From Fragilaria crotonensis (lineage: Eukaryota; Bacillariophyta; Fragilariophyceae; Fragilariales; Fragilariaceae): DNA of 64,000 bases. Below are positions 44,629 to 55,755 of the stretch, one piece after another. The translations under genes and the position numbers were made by a program. Position 1 is the stretch's first letter, and the number at the start of each line of letters is the position of its first letter. The DNA is taken from contig JAKSYS010000044.1 in assembly GCA_022925895.1 (NCBI GenBank), positions 106,944 to 170,943 of the forward strand, read 5' to 3'. A model generated the notes under the pieces. The model had not been told where the DNA came from. It did not search any database and saw only the letters and a program-made list of their open reading frames with translations.

Positions 44629-47572
44629 CTAAAGGTCGCGGTTGAATGCACTGCGTTTCCAGTATGTATAATAAGTTCGAGGGCTGGGCTGACCAATTGG
44701 TGGATGGAGATCAATTACAAACTTACCGTGGAAAAATGTCCGGATGAAAGCAGTGCACTTCCCCTGCTCCATCTGCGAGGACCCACTTATCAAGCCGGCC
44801 AAGGTAGAATAGTGTGATCAATAGAACTCGAAATGATCGACTGATCACATAACCAAGCTGAGCAAGAAGGGACGAGAAGACACGTTCAGCGACGAAATCA
44901 TTCCTTCCACACTAGCGAGCAGGTGCACTTACTGAATTGCCCACATTCCACGCCTCGAATAAAAGCACAATGAAATTGTGGGTGGCTGGCTTGTTGCGGA
45001 GGAAACCTCTAGAAACGAAGGTGTAAATAAAACTCACGACGGCGATTCGCAAAAGCGTTGTTGAGATGACGACTTGAAAACGAAGGGGGAAATGGTTATT
45101 GGTAAACTCGCTTCTGGAGGACAAATGTCAACCTCGGTATGAAACCATGTTTGACTTACCTACAAAAACAGCAATAGCTGCCTCGGCGAAGGCTTTGGAT
45201 TCGTCCCACAAGAGCAGGAAAACTATTGAACCAGAGACCATGCCTGTTGCGGCACCACTGAAAGCCGCACCCCAAAACGAGCTTCCAACCAATAGAGTTG
45301 CAAAGAAAGGATTCATTTTGTTCAGGTACATGCTTCTCCGATCGTGCAAGCTCCCCAGCACCCCCGAACGGAATTTCAAAACAGTAATGACATAGGATGG
45401 CAAGTAGCTCACTGCAATGAATGTCACCGAAAGTGCACCAGTCACCCCGCAGTGACGAGACTAGCGACGACTCTGGACAAAGTTGTGAGGATATGATAGG
45501 TCATCGATGTGATCATAGTTGGTCGAGACAGCAGCACTCACTCCAGATTTCCGGCACTCCGCCGAAAGTGGTCTGCCAACGCAGAAAGAAGGCATCATTG
45601 AACGCCACGGAAAGGGAGGCTTGACTCTCAATGGCCATGGTAATATTCGAACCAGTCACGTTAGATAAGTAATCACAAAGGCTGTCGGCAAAACTGTCAT
45701 CGGTGCTGTCTTGCAAATAGAACGAAGTCATTGCAGGAACGACATCATCTTTCCTAGAAAGCTCCGAACAGCGGCCTGTTTCGGCGTCTCTGTATGCGTC
45801 GAGTTGACGTCGTCAAAACGTATCCAAAACAAGATTATTCATTTCCAGAAAAGAAGGATTAAGCTCGTGTTCAAACAACAAGAACGAGCCGCTTTCGTTG
45901 AAGTATACTGACCGCGATAATTCCATATCCATCGGGCTATCTGATGATCCATCAAATAAACGCAACACAGCGATTATCACAAGAGAGAGGAGTGCAGCGA
46001 GCACCGCCCATTGAGCACAATTGCTTGCAACCAGACGGGCGCCAAAAAAGATTCCTTCCTTCGAAGCCAGCGCGGAGGTCCAGAACTGTCGCATCACCCA
46101 AGCAAACCCACCAACGACCTCTTTCTGCCTTGAAAGATTTGTATAACGGCCTAATGCAACTGCGGATGTCCTCATTATGGATTTGGTTACGTCGACGATT
46201 TCAGCATCGTGGGCATACTGATGGAGGCGAAGCGCATTATTTATCAGCGTTTTCACCTTGAATGATGCAGCCATTTTGGCATATCGCTCAGATTTACCGG
46301 CACTGAAGAGCCACGATGCCATTAGTTTTGACTTCAATGTCTGCATTGTACCATCTGGCAATAGAATAGCAATTAGCTGGCCCTGATAAATGCAATTAAT
46401 CAGATGAGCGGTTGAGAAAAAGACGCCTGTGGTGATGGGCAACTCACCAATTGAAGGAACAGCATCGATACGGCAAAGACAAATGTCAGAAACTGCGCCC
46501 ACTGGACAGCGTCGTTTGACTTTCGAGAAAGCATAGGTCCGACTTCCATGGTGGTGGCAAGGGCCATAATGGGAATAATGGAAGTCGTCAAAAGTAGCTT
46601 GAAGAACGTTGTCCATCTCCGTTTAGTGTTGTACGCGTGATTCCCAAGCGACGTCAGCAACACAATCGCTGTCCCGGACAGCATCAGCTGAGCCAGAATG
46701 GCGAACCAATCCGTGAGCAACTTCAAAGTGGAACACCCAAAAGTCGACCCAGAACAACTGATGTATTTTGATGGTAGGAATATGTTGTAGTAGCCAACGT
46801 AAAAGGTTACAATGGTTCCAACAAGTATGACCATGAAGGGGAGGCTATCGAAAGTGTCAGCATCGAGATCAATTTGAGGAAAGGTAAACCTTCGACTCAG
46901 GTCGTTCCCTTGTTGTTTGGAATTCGTCGCTCCTGACGCCTTAGCAAACAAAGACATGTCGTGGCGCCGAAACCTAGCCTGCACGCTCGACTCGACATCC
47001 TCAAAATGTGTTGATAGCTTGGTTTCCCACTCAGGTTTGTAGCGATGAACATCAGATGTAAGTGCGTACTCAAAAGCCTCTGGAGTCAACACTATCGAAC
47101 CTTCTAAAACATGATGAACATTTGCCCTTTCAATCATCTGCTCAAGAAGCTCGTCGTCAACATTTACCTCTCCGTAGGAAGAAAGGATAGTCTTCAGCAG
47201 GCTCGTCGTCAAGACTGGATATTCCTCCTCGCCGCTGTCCGCCTTCACGTCGTCAAGGATGATACGTAACACAGTCCCGAATATGTCGCTATCGATGCCC
47301 GTAACGCCATCCTTAGTTTCTTGCGACGCTCTCACAAGATGCGGGATCGTCAAGAGGCCTACCATATGGCGCAGATCCATGACAGGGTCGGGATCTATCC
47401 CTGGATTTCCAACCAGATCAACCAGTATGGCGCTTTCGATTCTTTCCATACCAATGTCTAGTCCTTGACGACTCAACAATAAATCATGAATGTCTTCCGC
47501 CACAAGAGCCGTCAACGCGGTTTTCATCACAGGTTTGATGCAAACATGCGAGAAATTCAAGCTCTTTGACAT
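44629..47572 (-). CDS. seven-exon multi-pass membrane protein, family not recognised
   Basis: My exon model is 47572-46448, 46382-45913, 45789-45542, 45411-45160, 45072-44933, 44857-44727, 44650-44629. All introns are GT-AG of 65-130 nt, phases agree, and the total is 2388 nt, giving 795 residues. The N-terminal third is soluble and acidic, with an EF-hand-like helical stretch (LLKTILSSYGEVNVDDELLE) of unclear metal binding. About seven or eight hydrophobic segments follow, among them FMVILVGTIVTFYVGYYNIF, WAVLAALLSLVIIAVLRLF and SFWGAAFSGAATGMVSGSIV. The C-terminus is short and basic (FPRAFNRDL). I do not recognise the family; it looks like a stramenopile-specific conserved protein. The last exon is only 22 nt and is the least certain part. 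Confidence 0.7.
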
Positions 47573-49008
47573 CTCGGCAAGCCCCGACTGGACGTTCGAA
47601 TGTCAGAGGCGCTTGAGACATCGTCTTGTCTATTGGATGCAGAAAGCACCTTTCATCTCTGATCGCTGCTATTTAAAGTTGTGACTTGGATATACCATTG
47701 TCAATACGGCCAACACAGAACTCGGCGCGAACAGGAAGATCCAAGAGAAATCTACTCTCTAGATCCCTTTCTTCCTATGATAGCTACTACAATCGTATTG
47801 AACCCTCTCCCGCTGTGCGTGGTTTGGGTCTGCATGTCTGAAGTCTGACTGCGCAAAGCGCGCCGTTGTTGTTCCAAAGTCCAAAACTGCACAGAGGCAT
47901 TGCGTCGAAACAACGGTGCAGTGAGCAAGTAAAATCTTATGTACTCTGAGTATTGGGGAATGTTCGTGAGCGTTCAAACTAAAACATTGATGATGGAGGA
48001 CCCCATCAACAAATAGCATGCCTTTCCAACCAATCTTGAACGCAGTATCAAACATCTTGTACTACTAGGGGATAAATATTCTTCAGCAATGTATTGCGTT
48101 TCCTTTCGGTGCTGATTGATCCAAGAAAAGGCATGACAGAGAATACACAATTCATTGATGTCAATTTAACTCTGAGGGTATTACTACTAGCCAAGCAAGG
48201 ATAAGCCACTCTGTCCCACACTTCCCATACCCAGCAATGCAATATTGATGGTGACTTACGTATGTGCTGCAGCTTGTAACAAAACATAACTGGAACACTG
48301 AAGACTCACCATTGATCAGGCAAAAGAGAAATAGGTTTGCCCTTCGTTCTGGTGGCTTCAGCAATTCTGACAAAGATTGCCGATTGTGGTGGAACAGCAA
48401 TGGAATCATGCAGTGGTGGGCATAAACCGGCTTGATGTGTATTTAGTGAGAAAGAGCCCCCCAACAAGCTGGTTGCTTGCTTGTTGTTGCTTGCTGGTGT
48501 GAAATGCAGCCGAAAGCTTCACAGGAGACGTGTGGTACGCACATTTGTTAAATGGTCTCTTAAACAGGGGGTTTCATCATGTTCAGGATGCAATTCATAT
48601 GATCATGGAAGCATACAGGCACAACTGCACTGTTTTGCAATACATTGACAAAATCATGGAAGATTGTCAAAATGCGGGACATCCAAACCTTGTTTGATAG
48701 AAGTTTGCAATTGTTTATGTTGCTCATCAGTGGAGGCAGCATGGGTCATCCAATCTTTTCGACAAAGTTTGCAAGGGCACAAGTAAGGTTATCAATGAGT
48801 ACTACTCCATAGGAGCTAGAGCTTTCATGTTGGAAAGGACGAGACGAACATCGCGCTAGTGAAGTTCTCGGAGTACTGGGCAATTGGCACATGCCATATC
48901 CCAACAGTACCGTCTTGGCCCATCTCTTGCAGTAGTGTCGCTTGCATAGATTCTATACGCCCATGGTACTAGTACCGGACGGCGGACGGGATGGTAAACG
49001 GTAATATC
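47573..49008. other. intergenic
   Basis: No recognisable gene or repeat. A cttgttgcttgctggtt-type short repeat lies near 48470-48500. The right border abuts the TIR element at 49009. Confidence 0.35.
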
Positions 49009-49350
49009 GGATCCGATTAACTGTCACCTATTTTTCGTCATCTTGACATCATAGGAATCTTGCTCATCCGACGAAAACAAAAATCAAAAATTTGTATGTG
49101 TAACATTCAAACCGGCATTGCGGCAGCCAAATCGGCATTGTTCCCATCCAACTCAATACATGTATTATGATGTGTATATCTGTATATCGATACATTTATT
49201 TCGTGAGATTTTGCATTGCTGATCTGACATTCATTTCATTTCATTTTTGCCTGAAACACTACGATACCTCATTGTTATTGCTTCTGCTGTTGATCATCCT
49301 TTGTCGTGACCCACCAAACAAGCACCCTCCTCGTTGTTTCTGTACAATCG

Positions 49351-49680
49351 AAGGATCTGCCGCCTGTAGCATCCTCGGACGTGACAGCTTGCTTTCCCGA
49401 TCGATCACGCTCTGCCATAACTGTGGAGTGGGTCGTCAAGGATTGCTTGTTTTTTCGTACGAACCGGCAGCACCCTTGGACGTGACAGCTTGCTTTCCCG
49501 ATCGATCACGCTCTGCCATAACTGTGGAGTGGGTCGTCAGGGATTGCTTGTTTTTTCGTACGAACCGGCAGCACCCTTGGACGTGACAGCTTGCTTTCCC
49601 AATCGATCACGCTCTGCCACAACTGTGGAGTGGGTTGCCAGGGATTGTTCGTTTTTCCGCCCGAACCGGTAGCAGCCTCG
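49351..49680 (+). repeat. 101-bp tandem repeat, three copies
   Basis: The motif gacgtgacagcttgctttcc recurs at 49378, 49479 and 49580, a 101-bp period. Copies are nearly identical (gatcgatcacgctctgcc, then ggagtgggtcgtca, then tcgtacgaaccggcagca). It sits inside the TIR element. Open frames crossing it are repetitive and not taken as genes. Confidence 0.9.
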
Positions 49681-49861
49681 TGCAGCCTCATCTTTTGTGA
49701 TGACGGATAGCGCTGTCGATGATCATGTTGTAAGTGGTGTTGTTGCGGGATTGTTCCCGAGGAATGCCGCAAACGACCCGGGGACTTCATTGTTGAGCTT
49801 GCATACTCGTGCAGCCTGAAAAGCCGGAAGACGTTGATTCTGATCAGGAACGTCCTGAAAA

Positions 49862-50101
49862 TTGGTATTTTGTACTCCAGTAATGCCCAATGTGGTTGGG
49901 GTTGACGAGGCCGGGAATAACTTTCATGGACTCGCCGTGAAGCTTACCCATGGCGTGGCAATAAGTTGGGACGGGAGGGTGCTTAGGCACTGTACGTCGC
50001 TCTGTGAGCCGAGTGCAAGCAATGTTGAGGAGCAAAACTTATTGTTCGGCTCCTTTACTGCAGCAAAGTTCAGGGTACTTCAGGCTGGAGTCCTGCAATA
50101 A
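49862..50101 (+). pseudogene. fragment of the 2OG-oxygenase-like repeat family
   Basis: The 79-codon frame contains NNFHGLAVKLTHGVAISWDG then RVLRHCTSLCEPS, colinear with AIRLTHGITISWDGRIIRHC at 25.3 kb. Only the segment with the distal His and Arg remains; the His-x-Asp part is absent. It lies inside the 49009-52059 element, so it may be captured cargo or the decayed element's own gene. Confidence 0.55.
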
Positions 50102-50563
50102 TTGAAGGGAATTCTCAGAAACACCTGTTATCTTTCCATTTTCAACACCTATGACCTTACAATCCACCGAAAGTAAGGTTTACTGTTTCACCCAAACGTG
50201 ACTGAAGTTTTCAATATAGTGTGTACCAAGTTGTCGTAGAGCAGCGGCGCTGCCGGCTGCAAACGGTGTTATTGTAATAATGCGAAATCTTAAAAGGTGT
50301 TATTGTAATTAGTGTAAAACTTAGACGGTGTTATTGATAATATTGAGTCACGAATGGGTGAAATAGTAAAACAGGTTTCGGTGGATTGTAAGGTCATAGG
50401 TGTTATTGAAAAATGGAAATGTTATTGAGAATTCCCTATTAAAAAATGGAAAGATAACAGGTGTTTTTGAGAATTCCCCATAATTGAATGCATTGTACGA
50501 GAAGGATTGGACTCCATAAACCTGGCTCCTTCTGAGTCTTAAATTCACTACTATTAATTAAAC

Positions 50564-51794
50564 TCACGAGTAAATGTAATGGGAAGTTGTATTAGACGCC
50601 ACCAATGTCAGTACCATGAATGAAGAATGATGCACTGATCCGATCATAATACTATTCCCTTTCGCATCCTTCAGCTTCTTTGCTGGTGGCTTTTTGTTCG
50701 TCAACGTTACCCAAATGACATGTGCTTTGTCCCATGAGTTTTCAGCTTCTTGTTGGAGCGAACACTCGAAGAGACCATGCTGCCATTGGCAGACCCACGC
50801 TGTGCCATTATTTTGTGCTTTTTCTTCGTAATGCAATTTGATAACATTGCCTCGTACTGTTCCAGCTCCTCCACTGTGCAGTTTCCCTCAAGAATCGATG
50901 CCAGCTCTTTCGCAAGGGGAACAAGAACACTGTATGGAACACTTTCCTTCCTAACAACTGTTGGAACGAGTTCTGGGAACACAAGCACAGCATCTTCGTC
51001 TTCATTTGTTGAGTACAAAGTTGTTTCTATGTGTTGCAAGGATTGCCAATGAAGTCATTGTTGTCTTCATTTGATGTCAAAGTTGGTTCTTCACACGAAA
51101 AAAGTCCGGTTCGGTTCAACATCGGAGAAATTAGAGCGCCTCAATGCCAAGTTTATAGTTGACACATCATAGTTAAGGCATGTTTCTTTGGTGGGTTTCA
51201 CTGCAAGCGACATATCAGCAAGCAAGGGTTGGCAAAGTTTCATTCCTGTATTGCGGCTTCTGGCTGGGACTCAGCTGCTGCCTCTTAGTACCTTGATACA
51301 AGCGGCTTCCTCGGCACACAACAATATGTTTGTCCTTGTAACTACCATTTCCAATTAGGTAGAATCCACCTTGCATTCCTGCAATTGCAAAGGTCCTTCA
51401 GAAGCTCCTTCCAGCCACCGCCACTAGAAATGGATGCAGAGTACTTGTCACTGAAGTATATCTTGTAACCTTTGTACATAGGTCGCAAATACTCAAGAAT
51501 GTCCTCGCACTCATGACTATCTGAAGGAACATTTAGTAAAGAGCCTGGTGCATGGGATGCCCTGATAAGGAAAGGAATAACCGCTCTCCAGTGTTTCAGA
51601 TCCTTGGATGCGCCGTCCAAAGCCACCTGTAATGACTTTGGCACCGCGGCTTGGCTTGTTTGCAAGAACGTTGTGGTGTCGGTAGACATCTCAATACAAT
51701 AGGAGTGGGATGAAAGTAATCTTCTTAAAAGTGAGACAAGCACTATGAGGAGGGAGAATGTGATGACAGCACGATGGCAACAACAAGGGAACAA
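50564..51794 (-). pseudogene. decayed transposon ORF inside the TIR element
   Basis: Begins at 51794 or at an internal Met (MSTDTTTFLQTSQAAVPKSL). It continues through ECEDILEYLRPMYKGYKIYF and GWKELLKDLCNC, changes frame near 51360 (GGFYLIGNGSYKDKHIVVCR), and again near 51200 (TKETCLNYDVSTINLALRR). It ends with VLVFPELVPTVVRKESVP and a basic SVRSNKKLKTHGTKHM tail near 50707. The Cys/His spacing in the middle is reminiscent of FLYWCH/WRKY-like DNA-binding heads of Mutator-type transposases, but no DDE core is present. Assignment is tentative. Confidence 0.4.
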
Positions 51795-52059
51795 TGAATG
51801 GAATGGTGCTGCAGTATGGTGAAAAAATGTCGAGTTATTCTTATTTTAAATCAGATTTATGTACGTGAATATGTGCATGAATTCAAATTCAAATTCAGAG
51901 CAGGGAGGGCAGGCGTGGTGAATTGATTGAGATAATAAGTCGAGGAAAGGAAACAAAATTCCCATCTTGAACAGCTTCCACTTGTAGCTAAATTTTCTAC
52001 AAGGTCCTTAAGTAACGTGTCGTACGATGACGAAAAATAGGTGACAGTTAATCGGATCC

Positions 52060-52348
52060 TGCATTTTTTCTCTAGTAGTAGTACCAGGTACAAAACTACC
52101 GGTAGCTAGTAGTGTCGACACTCTACTTGAGAGCATATTTAATAGTAAGTCTCGAAGTACATCATACACTCTAGTACCAGTTTTCTACCTACTTGTACAT
52201 AGACGGAAAATGTTTTATGCTCATGCAGGTATGAATAGGGGCTAATTGAAAAGGTTAGAGTGACGTAGGTCATCCATGGTGATGTCACTAAGCTACCACG
52301 AAGATATCGTTTTGTAATGCTCACAATCAATCCTTCTGTGGTTCGACA
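52060..52348. other. upstream region of the DUF1275 gene
   Basis: Short spacer with GTAC palindromes (52080-52110) and no other recognisable feature. Confidence 0.35.
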
Positions 52349-53283
52349 ATGTTGCGAGTTGCCAGACTTTCGTTGTGTTGGGTCCTCCTCAACATCTATT
52401 TGACTAGCGCTTTACCATCCGCATCGATTCCAAGCATCGTCAATAAACCGTTCGAGCAATCCGTCGACGGCCTTTACGCTGATGAAGTTATCATCGACGA
52501 TTTATCGGACATGTCCGATTTGACGGAAGTGGTCACGCCGGCCCCCTCCTTCACAAAGCACTTTGATCAATATCGGTTGTCTTCGCTGCCAACAGTGGAT
52601 TTCTTAACGGATTGGCTTTGTCTGGTCTTCTTGCCGAACGGCAGCAAGCTGTTGCTGCTGTGACTGGCTCGTACACCACGTCTGCCGTTGCGGCAGCAGA
52701 GGGCAAGGTTGGATTCATGCTGCTACAATTCAAAGTTATTGCTGCCTACTTTGGAGGATCGCTCTGGAACGGATTGTTGAATCCAAAGGGTATTGAATGG
52801 TCTAAGAAACCAAATGCTCTTGTGATAGCTGCATTGCTGGTGTTCGTAGGTGCACTCGACTACGTTGCGACGGAACGATTCTTCGTCCTTCTCGCTCTTG
52901 CCTTGGGTCTGCAGAACAGCTGGACTTCCATGCTTCTCAAGGGTAACGTCCTTCGCACGGCTCATTTCTCTGGTGCAACATCTGACATGGGAACCATCTT
53001 GGGACAAGTGCTTCGGGGCAACACTGTTGACGCCTGGAAATTCTCAATTTTTGGAAGGTTGGCTGCCAGTTTCTGGACCGGTGGATTCCTTTCTATCTTG
53101 GCCTCCAAGAAATACACCGAAGTAAGCTTTCTTGGGAGTGTGGCACTCTACCTGGCCTTGTGGACTGCGCTGTCCGTCCGTGGGACGACCAAGCCAGTTG
53201 TGGTGGAGCAACCCAGTCCGGTGGACGTCTCGCTCAACGTAACTTTGGATGAAACTGCGACCCTTCTCAAGAAGGATTTGTAA
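52349..53283 (+). CDS. DUF1275 (YoaK-like) multi-pass membrane protein with signal peptide, one apparent frame break
   Basis: Start MLRVARLSLCWVLLNIYLTS, a signal or transit peptide, then an acidic spacer (VIIDDLSDMSDLTEV). The membrane domain has NSGFLNGLALSGLL, the typical GNVLRTAHFSGATSDMGT and SFWTGGFLSILASKKY, i.e. the R-T-x-H-x-[ST]-G-x-x-T-D-[LM]-G block of DUF1275. About six hydrophobic segments; the soluble tail ends ETATLLKKDL. The frame changes at 52582-52583. One extra T would join LS to FAANSGFLNG, and then the total becomes a multiple of three. No good intron explains the change. Probably plastid or endomembrane located; transport function unknown. Confidence 0.72.
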
Positions 53284-53557
53284 ACCAGCGATTGCATTGC
53301 AATCGACCTGTCTCTGTCTGGGTGAGATTGCTAAATCTTTCCATGTCCGAACGCCCATATCTTCAACCTTTTGCGTTAGCTATTCGATCGTGAACCCATG
53401 CCTTCTTTTCACTAAAGAGAATACATGTAAGCCTGCTTCGGCCACCTTACTTCTGATGACTTCCCTAGTAGTAGAAACTTCTCCTTCTCCACTGTTGTGG
53501 TCAACGGGACGCAGAATCGTCATGCTGGCGTTCATCTCGTTGTTCACTTCGTGACCA
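53284..53557. other. convergent 3' ends
   Basis: Short spacer between the DUF1275 gene (plus) and the next minus-strand gene. No feature is visible. Confidence 0.4.
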
Positions 53558-54430
53558 CTAGAAGCTAGGCACGAACGTATACCATAAACTTTGCTGTACC
53601 CCTACAGCGGTGGCTTGTTGGACAGTTTTGTCCAGCACAATCTTTCGTACTAGAAATTGCGTCTGCGCCTGAAGCAATTCTTGAACCGGATCCAATTCCA
53701 AACTCTTGACGACGAATTCTGCTGCATTTTGTTGCACTGAATCGTCGGCCAATATGGTTTCCAGCAAGCGCAACAGAGACTGCTGTACCTCCGGGATTTC
53801 CAGAGCATTTCCTACCAATCGAACCAACTCTTGTAGTGTCAAGGGATCTCTCAACACATTTTGCAACACACTGTTCAGGGTCTGGAGCGTTTCAGGGGAA
53901 TTAGCAACCAAATGCAAGGTCTCCTGTATCGTACGTTGTAGGCCTTCTTGTTGCAGCGTTCGTGATGCCAATTCCGCAACTTCTTCCGAGGTTCTATCGT
54001 ACATGGTAGAGCGGTATTTCCAGATTGTGAGAAGAATAACCGCGATCCCGCTGACACTGTACTTATTGATCCAACCCTTGTAATAACTCTCGAAACGGTG
54101 CAGAAACGCGAGTAAAGTCTCACTGTTGTGGACAAAAACGCTAGCTAATGCAGACAACTTCTCCAAGGGAGAGGCCATCATGGCGACCTTGGCGTGAATG
54201 TCCTCAATATTCCTTTCCATTGTTGTCGATTGGGTGTTCACTTGTTGTGAAAGGATTTCAAACTTGTGATTGTTTTCAGCCATAAGTGTTCGAAGAGCTT
54301 TGATTTCTTCTCTGAGGGCCATCACTTCGGGATCACTACTGAGCGGTGAGAGTCTTCGAATTGACATTGACCAAACGCGAGGGTAGACCCCCCTCGAAGA
54401 CCGCAACATCGACAATGCAGGCGCAAACAT
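53558..54430 (-). CDS. mitochondrial-type coiled-coil membrane protein, unknown function
   Basis: The Met at 54430 (MFAPALSMLRSSRGVYPRVW) starts an Arg/Ser-rich, acid-free leader typical of mitochondrial targeting. An in-frame ATG at 54502 adds 24 residues. A coiled coil follows (EVMALREEIKALRTLMAENN). Then a single hydrophobic segment (YSVSGIAVILLTIWKY), then about 130 residues of repeated helices with a TL/ETLQ/LQ pattern (HLVANSPETLQTLNSVLQNV), like short ARM/HEAT units. I do not recognise the family. Single exon, no breaks. Confidence 0.72.
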   Translation of the reverse strand: MFAPALSMLRSSRGVYPRVWSMSIRRLSPLSSDPEVMALREEIKALRTLMAENNHKFEILSQQVNTQSTTMERNIEDIHAKVAMMASPLEKLSALASVFVHNSETLLAFLHRFESYYKGWINKYSVSGIAVILLTIWKYRSTMYDRTSEEVAELASRTLQQEGLQRTIQETLHLVANSPETLQTLNSVLQNVLRDPLTLQELVRLVGNALEIPEVQQSLLRLLETILADDSVQQNAAEFVVKSLELDPVQELLQAQTQFLVRKIVLDKTVQQATAVGVQQSLWYTFVPSF

Positions 54431-54502
54431 GGTTGTTCCTACGACTGAAGCTGAAAAATGAGACGAGTTCTTCACGACACATCTCACCGCTCCACAGCGC
54501 AC

Positions 54503-55025
54503 TTATGCGGTACTGTAGCTTTTAGCTAGCAGTGCCACCGTAGGTGTCCCTGAATTCCAGTCACACCAACTAGTAGACCCCTCTGAAGAGTGACATGCTT
54601 TCATATGGGCCACGTTACCAAACTGCGTGTGTGTACCCAATCGATCTATAGATAATAGTTCACTAATCATTTGAGGATCTGTTACAATATCAATACCTGG
54701 TAGTGCGTCTGATGTCCAACATCTCGTTACACATTGATAACAGAGAATGTTGTACCTGGTATACAAGGGACAGGTAATGGCACAACTATAGGTTCGCCGT
54801 GACAGAACGCCACCGTCATGGATAACGCTGGAGTGACAACTTCGATGAGATTAGGCTCCTGGCCATTGGCGGGACGGCAACCGCATTGATGCGTGCAAGG
54901 CAGACAGTAGGGGAACATACGATTGTTGCCGAGCTCGAAGAAGGGTGTCCTCATCTGTTGTAGGGGCAACTTCCTTCGAATCATCCTCTCGTCAATTAAC
55001 GTTAAGTTTCCCCGTACTACTAGAA
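54503..55025. other. intergenic
   Basis: No recognised gene. Short frames (for example 54727-55029 minus) show no domain. Confidence 0.35.
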
Positions 55026-55755
55026 TCACTTGCCAGCACCATTATTTTTGAGATCCTTCTGTTTCTCAACCATCCGAGCACGGATGGCTTCGTCTTGCTC
55101 CTGCACAGCGCGATCGTGTTGATCATAAATCAAGGTTTGTTGGTATAAATTAGAAAGCAATGCACTTCCATTCGCGTCTCCGAGGCCCCGTTCGGCTCGC
55201 GATTGAAATCCAATGCCTCTTTTCGCCCATTCCTCTTCCGCCACTGCTGCCACCGCTTGAGATCGGGAGCGAGTTCGCGAACTTGAGATATCATACCAGC
55301 AACGGGAGCACCGAGAATTGATGCATCAGTAAGCTGAGGAGTGACTGGGGTATGGCTCATGTTCACCGTCGACGTCTGACTCAAGGCACTCAAGTTCGAT
55401 GTTATTCCTCTTCCCGCTACTGGTCCAATACTCGGAGTTACTGCTTCTCGGTTAGCTCCTGGAACCATAGATCCCAGTCCCCGCCCCACCATACCTTGCG
55501 AACTCACGGCCACCGCCACTTCTGATCGAACGGCATCAAGTTCACGCAAACCAGATCGCAGTTCGTTCTGAAGTTGACGGAGTTCACTTTGTGCGGCGAA
55601 TCGATCCGCTCGGACGCGTGCTCCCTGTAACAGACCAACGATCCGTCCAGTTTGCGTACCAGCGAAACGAGCGGCGCGAGGGAGATCCTTGCGACCGATG
55701 AAATACATGGCAGCGCCAATGACAACGAACGTTTCTCCCAGCCTATCTCGAACAT
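55026..55755 (-). CDS. TatA/TatB-like (Hcf106/MttA type) protein, two apparent frame breaks
   Basis: From the ATG at 55755 the start reads MFEIG. After a single-base break at 55742-55743 it reads LGETFVVIGAAMYFIGRKDL, PRAARFAGTQTGRIVG. This follows the TatA/B plan: short N-terminus, one hydrophobic helix, then an (F/L)-G-x-x-x-L-P-x-x-A-R-x-x-G hinge and an amphipathic helix (LRQLQNELRSGLRELDAVRS). A second break at 55257-55258 leads from RELAPDLK to AVAAVAEEEWAKRGIGF and a basic tail ending DLKNNGAGK. Adding one base at each break makes 732 nt, divisible by three. Probably part of twin-arginine transport in plastid or mitochondrion; other one-helix organelle proteins remain possible. Confidence 0.55.

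Larger units (their letters stand above)
49009..52059. mobile_element. 3.05-kb DNA transposon with 34-bp TIRs
   Basis: The left end 49009-49042 (ggatccgattaactgtcacc, then tatttttcgtcatc) is perfectly inverted at 52026-52059. No target duplication is evident in the flanks (left gtaatatc, right tgcatttt). Inside are a 101-bp tandem array, a fragment of the 2OG-like family, and a decayed minus-strand ORF. The first 11 bp, ggatccgatta, also occur at the ends of the MITE at 26.8 kb and nearly so at 37.97 kb. The superfamily is uncertain; a Mutator-like element carrying captured sequence would fit. Confidence 0.75.

Noticed and set aside
49351-49680. CRISPR-like regularly spaced repeats (also 18009-18535 and 37381-37680)
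   Set aside because: Whole units repeat head-to-tail with no unique spacers, and the DNA is eukaryotic; these are minisatellites.
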